A stretch of 51,632 nt of DNA, from positions 1-51,632 of the forward strand of contig CAMFKP010000023.1 of NCBI GenBank assembly GCA_945957385.1. The letters run 5' to 3'. Origin of the DNA: an uncultured Aeromonadaceae bacterium. Its GTDB lineage: Bacteria > Pseudomonadota > Gammaproteobacteria > Enterobacterales > Aeromonadaceae. Every line of letters starts with the position of its first letter. Positions within the stretch are counted from its first letter, which is position 1. The notes beneath the pieces are model-generated. The model did not search any database and was not told the origin of the DNA. It saw only the letters and a program-made list of their open reading frames with translations. Positions 46,960 to 51,632 of this stretch are shown here, piece by piece. The position numbers and the translations under genes were made by a program.

Positions 46960-47883
46960 ATGCACATCCTGATCTATGGAACCTCGACCCAAGCCCTGCA
47001 CTTCCTGCCTGCTCTGGCGCTGAACTATACGCTGCTGGGTTTTGTGGACAGCGATCCGGCCAAACAGGGCTCGCGCTGGATGAATAAACCTGTGTACCAC
47101 CCCAGCCAGCTTCCGGACCTGCAGTTCGACAACATCGTGATCGCGAGCAGCTTTGTCAGCGAGATCAACCAGACGCTGGCAAGCTACGGCCTAGCACCAG
47201 GGATCGCGACCACGGAACTGCACGACATGCTGCAAACCCACGATGAATATGAGCGTGCACTGCAAGCGGTACGCAGCAAAGCCGAAGACCGGTTGCCCAA
47301 GATCCCGTTGCAGCAACAGCACATCGCGGGCGCCACGCTGTTGACCGATCGGCGGTCGCTACTGGCATTATTGCCCCGACACGGCGTGGTCGCCGAACTG
47401 GGGGTCGCTGCCGGGGATTTTAGCCGCCAGATCATGGAACTTTGTGCTCCGGCACAACTGCATCTGGTGGATGTCTGGGATTCTGAGCGCTACGGTGAAA
47501 CCTTGTACCAGGGCGTGAGCCAGCATTTTCAGCAGCAACAACAGCGTGGAGAGGTCGTCATTCACCGCCAACCTTCGCTGGTGGCGTTGGCAAGCTTCCC
47601 GGATCAGTGCTTTGACTGGGTCTATATCGATACCACCCACAGTTATGAGTTGACCCGCGAAGAGCTCAGGGCTTGTGCTAAAAAAGTGAAATCAAGCGGT
47701 ATCATAGCGGGACACGATTATGTTCAGGGCAACTGGCGCTCCCAATATCGCTATGGCGTTATCGAGGCAGTGCATGAATTTTGTGTTGAATATAACTACC
47801 GCATCTTATATCTGACGATGGATATCTCTGAGTGCCTGAGTTTTGCATTGATTAAAAATAACGATGACGGATTAGCACAATAA
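46960..47883 (+). CDS. Rossmann-fold / class I methyltransferase fusion
   Basis: 307 residues. The first about 85 residues (MHILIYGTSTQALHF, LGFVDSDPAKQG, DNIVIASS) look like the nucleotide-sugar binding N-domain of PglD-like proteins. From about 130 onward is a SAM methyltransferase: motif I VAELGVAAGDFS, LHLVDVWD, and DWVYIDTTHSYELTREEL of the Methyltransf_24 type. GGAG ribosome site five bases before ATG, 18 bases after pseC, so it belongs to that operon. A likely role is methylation of a glycan or sugar; the substrate is unknown. Confidence 0.75.
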   Translation: MHILIYGTSTQALHFLPALALNYTLLGFVDSDPAKQGSRWMNKPVYHPSQLPDLQFDNIVIASSFVSEINQTLASYGLAPGIATTELHDMLQTHDEYERALQAVRSKAEDRLPKIPLQQQHIAGATLLTDRRSLLALLPRHGVVAELGVAAGDFSRQIMELCAPAQLHLVDVWDSERYGETLYQGVSQHFQQQQQRGEVVIHRQPSLVALASFPDQCFDWVYIDTTHSYELTREELRACAKKVKSSGIIAGHDYVQGNWRSQYRYGVIEAVHEFCVEYNYRILYLTMDISECLSFALIKNNDDGLAQ

Positions 47884-47894
47884 TATCTGTCCGC

Positions 47895-47913
47895 CCGGGC
47901 GTATTCTGCCCGG
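47895..47913 (+). terminator. Weak terminator-like hairpin after the methyltransferase gene
   Basis: CCGGGC / GCCCGG with a 7-base loop directly follows the stop codon but lacks a T-tract. The rest of the gap to 48047 holds no gene in my reading. Confidence 0.4.
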
Positions 47914-48047
47914 CGCGTCGCTTAGTGATGATTGAACGCATCAGGCTCGATAACGTCAGAGGTTCATGCGAGCCGATAAACCACAGCCAAGGATATTTCA
48001 GGGATGCTTTTTTAAAAGCAGACGGAGCGGAATCAGGCGGAAATCAT

Positions 48048-49913
48048 ATGTGTGGAATTTACTGCAAACTCTATAAATCAGAAGATGTTCAGCCAAATAC
48101 GCGTTATGAAGATAAAACGACGTTATTAAAGCACCGCGGACCGGATTGCCAGCAGGTCGTCTATCGAAAAAATGTCGTAATGGGACACACCAGACTCGCC
48201 ATCCTCGATACACGTAACGCCGCAGCACAACCCTATAAAAATGACCAGGCCATGCTGGTTTTTAATGGCGAAATTTATAATTACAGGGAATTAGCCACAC
48301 AATATCTTGCAGATATCGAATTGCAAACCACCTCTGATACCGAGGTGTTGTTTGAGCTGCTAAATAGAATGGGAACCAGCGCGATTGCCAAACTGGATGG
48401 TATGTTTGCGTTTGCATATATGAATTTTGTAACGCAAGAACTGATTGTCGCTCGCGATATCAGTGGAATTAAACCGCTGTATTATATCGAAACCGACGAT
48501 GCCATCGAAATTGCTTCCGAAATCAAAAGCCTTGATTATGTAATCTCGCGGGAAAAATTAAAGGATCAAATCCGGGTAGGAGCGTTTCAAGATAGCAACC
48601 TGCCGTATCAGAATGTCACGATCCTCGAGGGCGGTACCCAGCTCACTTATTCGTGCCACCAAGCCAAGTCTCAATTAAGTACCTTTGCCAATCCATTATT
48701 TTTTATCGATAACAGTGTCTTTCAACGGCGCAAAACGCAATCCCTTTCCAGCCTGGTGGATGAGCTGGAAAAGCTGGTGGTTAACAATGTTAACTCTCAT
48801 CTGGTCAGCGATGCGCCGCTGGCTACCCTCTGTAGCGGCGGAGTGGACTCTAGCCTGATCTCCGCCATTGCATCCCAAGCGGTGCCACTCGACCTCTATC
48901 ATGCCGGCGTGGATGGCGGCGGCGGGGAAGAAGAATATGCCGAGATGGTATCCAAACATCTGGGCAAGAATATTATTTACGAAAAAATGACGGCCGAAAA
49001 ATATTGGTCTGCATTTCCATACCTAACCTATATTTCTGATTTACCCATTTATCATCCCAACGATGTCAGCCTGCACTGCATCGCCAGCAAAGCTCACTGC
49101 AATGGCATAAAGGTCATGTTATCGGGTGAAGGCGCAGATGAATTATTTGGCGGTTATTCGTGGCATCAACGCCAGATGAAGCAATATCGACTGGCCAGAA
49201 TATTTGCTAGCAAAAAATCGCTGCTAACGCGGCTTTCAGGTGATTACGCGAAAACATTGCGCAATGGTTTCGAACAGTTCACGGTAGAGGACATAGCTAA
49301 TTACATGCCGCTTGGCTTGGGATATTTTGATATGTCGAATGATCTGATGATGCGATCATTCTTATTCGAGAGTCAGGACTTTGCTAATTGGAAGCGGCTA
49401 TCAGCAATACAGGAACAGTTCGACACCTTGGCAACCACTGCGTTCGAAAAGCAAATGTTGAGTGCGATCCATTTTAATTTTTATGGCCATCTCGGCAGTA
49501 TATTACACCGCACCGATAGAATATTGATGGCTAACTCGATTGAAGGCCGAGTGCCATTTTTAACGAAAGAGATCATCGATTTTTCAATGAATTTACCACT
49601 CAACTTGAAAATTTATCGTCGTTTTCGTAAGGACGGCAAATACCTGTTAAAGAAACTGGCTGAGCGCTATTTACCCGAGAAGGTAATTTACCGCCCTAAG
49701 GCTGGCTTCCCGGTACCGATGCAAGAATATGTGCAGCCAATCGAGCGAATTTTTGAAAATGGCTATGTCATGGAGTTCACCGGCATGTCACTGCGCATGC
49801 TCAAAGAATTTTATAGCGCCAATCCCTATTTGAAATTCAGAATGCTGGCACTTGAGGTCTATGGGCGGATCTTTGTCCGGCATGAAGACTATCGCAATAT
49901 TCATATAGAGTAG
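48048..49913 (+). CDS. AsnB-type glutamine amidotransferase (asparagine synthase family)
   Basis: 621 residues from ATG 48048, chosen because the family requires a processed N-terminal Cys (MCGIYCK, Cys2); the frame extends to 47925 but that would bury it. The GATase II domain (about 1-210) has HRGPD, GHTRLAILD and FNGEIYNYREL. The synthetase domain has the PP-loop SGGVDS (263-268) and LSGEGADELFGGY. Such proteins in sugar clusters amidate uronic or nonulosonic acids rather than aspartate. It is AT-richer than pseBC. GGCGGA lies upstream as ribosome site. Confidence 0.85.
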   Translation: MCGIYCKLYKSEDVQPNTRYEDKTTLLKHRGPDCQQVVYRKNVVMGHTRLAILDTRNAAAQPYKNDQAMLVFNGEIYNYRELATQYLADIELQTTSDTEVLFELLNRMGTSAIAKLDGMFAFAYMNFVTQELIVARDISGIKPLYYIETDDAIEIASEIKSLDYVISREKLKDQIRVGAFQDSNLPYQNVTILEGGTQLTYSCHQAKSQLSTFANPLFFIDNSVFQRRKTQSLSSLVDELEKLVVNNVNSHLVSDAPLATLCSGGVDSSLISAIASQAVPLDLYHAGVDGGGGEEEYAEMVSKHLGKNIIYEKMTAEKYWSAFPYLTYISDLPIYHPNDVSLHCIASKAHCNGIKVMLSGEGADELFGGYSWHQRQMKQYRLARIFASKKSLLTRLSGDYAKTLRNGFEQFTVEDIANYMPLGLGYFDMSNDLMMRSFLFESQDFANWKRLSAIQEQFDTLATTAFEKQMLSAIHFNFYGHLGSILHRTDRILMANSIEGRVPFLTKEIIDFSMNLPLNLKIYRRFRKDGKYLLKKLAERYLPEKVIYRPKAGFPVPMQEYVQPIERIFENGYVMEFTGMSLRMLKEFYSANPYLKFRMLALEVYGRIFVRHEDYRNIHIE

Positions 49914-49925
49914 GCAAATGACGTA

Positions 49926-49964
49926 ATTATCACGGTTAAACCGATTGTGTTTAACCGTGATAAT
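49926..49964. terminator. Bidirectional terminator between convergent genes
   Basis: A 15-bp perfect inverted repeat (ATTATCACGGTTAAA / TTTAACCGTGATAAT) with a 9-base loop. It lies between the AsnB-type gene and the convergent aminotransferase gene; T-tails are weak. Confidence 0.8.
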
Positions 49965-49985
49965 CAGCCTGAGCGTAGCAATATG

Positions 49986-51119
49986 CTAGCCATGGCTCGA
50001 CAGGAAATTCACAATGCGTTCGCAGATAAAATCAACCTCATCATTCGATAAGTCAAAATACATGGGTAGTCGCACGATTGAGTCAGTAAACTTATCAGCA
50101 TGCGGTAACGACCGGCCGTCGTGTTTATCCTGAAAATAGGGACTGCGATGCAAAGATTGATAATGGAAAACCGCTTTAATGTCCGCAAGGTCTAAATATT
50201 TAATTAACTGGCTGCGCTGTTGCAGACTGGCACAATCCAGATAAAACATATGGGCATTATTGGTGGCATAATCAGGAATCAATGGCAATCTGATACCGTA
50301 TGCCGCGACCACAGGTGTCAGTGCTTGCCAATAGCGCTGCCATATTTCCAAGCGGCGTTTTTGAATCGCATCCAACTGCTCTAATTGTGCATACAAGTAA
50401 GCCGCAATGATATCGGACGGCAGGAACGAAGAGCCAATATCAACCCAGCCATACTTATCAACTTCGCCACGAAAGAATGAACTGCGGTTTGTGCCTTTCT
50501 CGCGAATTATTTCAGCACGATGTGCATATTGTTTATCGTTGATAACCAACAAACCACCTTCGCCGGAAATAATGTTCTTGGTCTCGTGGAACGAGAATGT
50601 TGATAAACAGCCGACACTGCCTAATGGCCGTGATTTATAAAATGAGTTGATGGCCTGTGCCGCATCCTCAACGACGGGGATATGATATTTTTCGGCGATC
50701 TGCATGATGGCATCCATATCACATGCCACCCCGGCATAATGCACGACTATGATGGCTCGTGTGCGCGGCGTAATCAGGGCTTCAATTTGCGCCGGTTCAA
50801 TATTTGGGTGATCGGCATAAGAATCAGCAAACACGATATTGGCGCCGCGCAGGACAAATGCATTCACAGTAGAAACAAAGGTATAGCTGGGCGCTATCAC
50901 CTCATCGCCAGACTGGATGTTAAGCAGAATGGCTGCCATTTCCAAGGCATCGGTACAGGATGTCGTCAGCAACACCTTATCAAAGTGATAGCGGGACTCC
51001 AGATAATGGTGACATTTGTGCGTAAACACACCATCGCCGGAAATTTTACCACTGGCCACCGACTCGGCAATATATACCAGCTCCCGACCATGTAGATAAG
51101 GCTTATTAAAAGGAATCAT
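49986..51119 (-). CDS. wecE: WecE-like dTDP-4-amino-4,6-dideoxygalactose transaminase
   Basis: 377 residues (E. coli WecE 376). MIPFNKPYLHG start, VLLTTSCTDALEMAAILL, APSYTFVSTVNAFVLRGANIVF, VVHYAGVACDMD, VEDAAQAINS, SFHETKNIISGEGG with the PLP lysine, and REKGTNRSSFFRGEVDKYGW are all close to WecE/RffA. It makes dTDP-Fuc4N from the 4-keto sugar (the related FdtB makes dTDP-Fuc3N). The frame reaches 51173 but ATG 51119 aligns with WecE and has AGGT upstream. The partial GNAT gene upstream is probably in the same operon. Confidence 0.88.
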   Translation of the reverse strand: MIPFNKPYLHGRELVYIAESVASGKISGDGVFTHKCHHYLESRYHFDKVLLTTSCTDALEMAAILLNIQSGDEVIAPSYTFVSTVNAFVLRGANIVFADSYADHPNIEPAQIEALITPRTRAIIVVHYAGVACDMDAIMQIAEKYHIPVVEDAAQAINSFYKSRPLGSVGCLSTFSFHETKNIISGEGGLLVINDKQYAHRAEIIREKGTNRSSFFRGEVDKYGWVDIGSSFLPSDIIAAYLYAQLEQLDAIQKRRLEIWQRYWQALTPVVAAYGIRLPLIPDYATNNAHMFYLDCASLQQRSQLIKYLDLADIKAVFHYQSLHRSPYFQDKHDGRSLPHADKFTDSIVRLPMYFDLSNDEVDFICERIVNFLSSHG

Positions 51120-51210
51120 AGTGACCTGCCTTTGATGATGCATTTCTGCCGCTATCACAAGCCTAGCAAGCAAACGCCAAAATAACCTCGATAGACATCA
51201 ATAATAATAT

Positions 51211-51632
51211 CTAACCCGTGATCATTAAGTGATAACCGCACAATGCCCTATCAATATGAAATGGAAATGAGTTGTATAAATTTAAAACACCAACATTCGC
51301 AGCCGAGATCAGGGTGGTTATTTTCTGGATATCTCTGTGCTGGGCCAATTTAAAGGCCGCCTGCCACAGTGGAACCGATAGCATCGAATATTCAGCACAG
51401 GTGCCCGTCAATATCCAATCGAGATCATGACCATTCAGCGATGGACGCTGAGCATGAAAGCCCACCGCTTTATCGCCATGTTTAGCCAAGAAAAGTTCGA
51501 ATGGCGAGCAGGCTAATGCATCGATCCAGTTCGCCGTCCGCTGCTGGGCAGCCGTATAATCAACGCGCAAGTCTTCAAGCATTCTGCCGTGTTTGAAATC
51601 ATCGCGCGCCATGGTTTTGATAAGTGCAATAT
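51211..51632 (-). CDS. GNAT acetyltransferase-like protein, C-terminal part (cut by window edge)
   Basis: At least 133 residues; the frame stays open to the window edge, and the visible ATG at 51612 is probably internal. The end (ISAANVGVLNLYNSFPFHIDRALCGYHLMI) has the N-x(3)-LNLYNSxxF signature of GNAT N-acetyltransferases. Next to a WecE-like transaminase it may be the WecD-type enzyme that N-acetylates the amino sugar. The N-terminal acetyl-CoA domain start is outside the window. Confidence 0.7.
   Translation of the reverse strand, partial: IALIKTMARDDFKHGRMLEDLRVDYTAAQQRTANWIDALACSPFELFLAKHGDKAVGFHAQRPSLNGHDLDWILTGTCAEYSMLSVPLWQAAFKLAQHRDIQKITTLISAANVGVLNLYNSFPFHIDRALCGYHLMITG

Noticed and set aside
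47972..47979. Exact GCCGATAA (sigma-28 -10) upstream of the AsnB-type gene
   Set aside because: The nearest TAAC is 17 bases away instead of 15, and the same octamer occurs elsewhere in coding DNA on one strand or the other (near 8497, 16168 and 32629), so chance is likely.

Overview
The window looks like chromosomal DNA of a polar-flagellated gammaproteobacterium of the Vibrio/Aeromonas/Pseudomonas type. The evidence is a FlrA/FlrB/FlrC plus sigma-54 hierarchy, FlhF/FlhG, a che cluster carrying ParC/ParP, the raiA-pheA / aroF-tyrA neighbourhood, and pheL attenuation with a TyrR box. Moderate GC and the flmA/flmB-like (pseBC) genes next to a Maf-type gene make an Aeromonadales member (Tolumonas/Aeromonas relatives) my best guess. 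That placement is inference; no marker gene proves it.

Layout. (1) 1-4.3 kb: 5' part of a soluble lytic transglycosylase gene and a GAF-PAS-GGDEF-EAL protein, both minus strand. (2) 4.3-8.7 kb: ribosome hibernation factor raiA behind a perfect CRP site; phenylalanine-attenuated pheL-pheA; convergent aroF-tyrA operon with a TyrR box. (3) 8.8-12 kb: mlaA-like gene without an obvious lipobox, and an AT-rich orphan pair encoding a FliK-C-domain protein and a free-standing FlhB-C-like domain. (4) 12-25.9 kb, minus strand: flhA-flhF-flhG-fliA-cheY-cheZ-cheA-cheB-motC-motD-parC-parP-cheW-DUF2802, the order known from Pseudomonas. (5) 25.9-38.8 kb, minus strand: fliEFGHIJ and fliKLMNOPQR-flhB, the export apparatus, basal body and C-ring switch. 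(6) 38.9-42.9 kb: flrBC and flrA, the master regulators. (7) 43-51.6 kb: glycosylation and surface-sugar genes: a Maf-like protein with a small unknown partner, pseB-pseC, a Rossmann/methyltransferase fusion, an AsnB-type amidotransferase, and a WecE-like aminotransferase with a GNAT protein cut by the window edge.

How it works together. FlrA, an enhancer-binding protein, would activate sigma-54 promoters. I find four clean GG-N10-GC promoters exactly where the hierarchy needs them: before flrB, fliE, fliK and flhA. FlrB/FlrC then act on later classes and FliA (sigma-28) on the last. FlhF/FlhG set pole and number, ParC/ParP place the chemoreceptor arrays, and Maf/PseB/PseC point to nonulosonic-acid modification of flagellin. 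No flagellin, hook or rod genes are in the window.

Most interesting signals: three copies of a FliM-N-peptide-like motif in the CheA linker, resembling the CheY-docking end of FliM in the same window; the AT-rich FliK-C/FlhB-C orphan pair; structured, T-tract-ended DNA upstream of raiA that could encode a small RNA; the small helical protein coupled to Maf; and the composition shift at about 47.8 kb into sugar-modifying genes.
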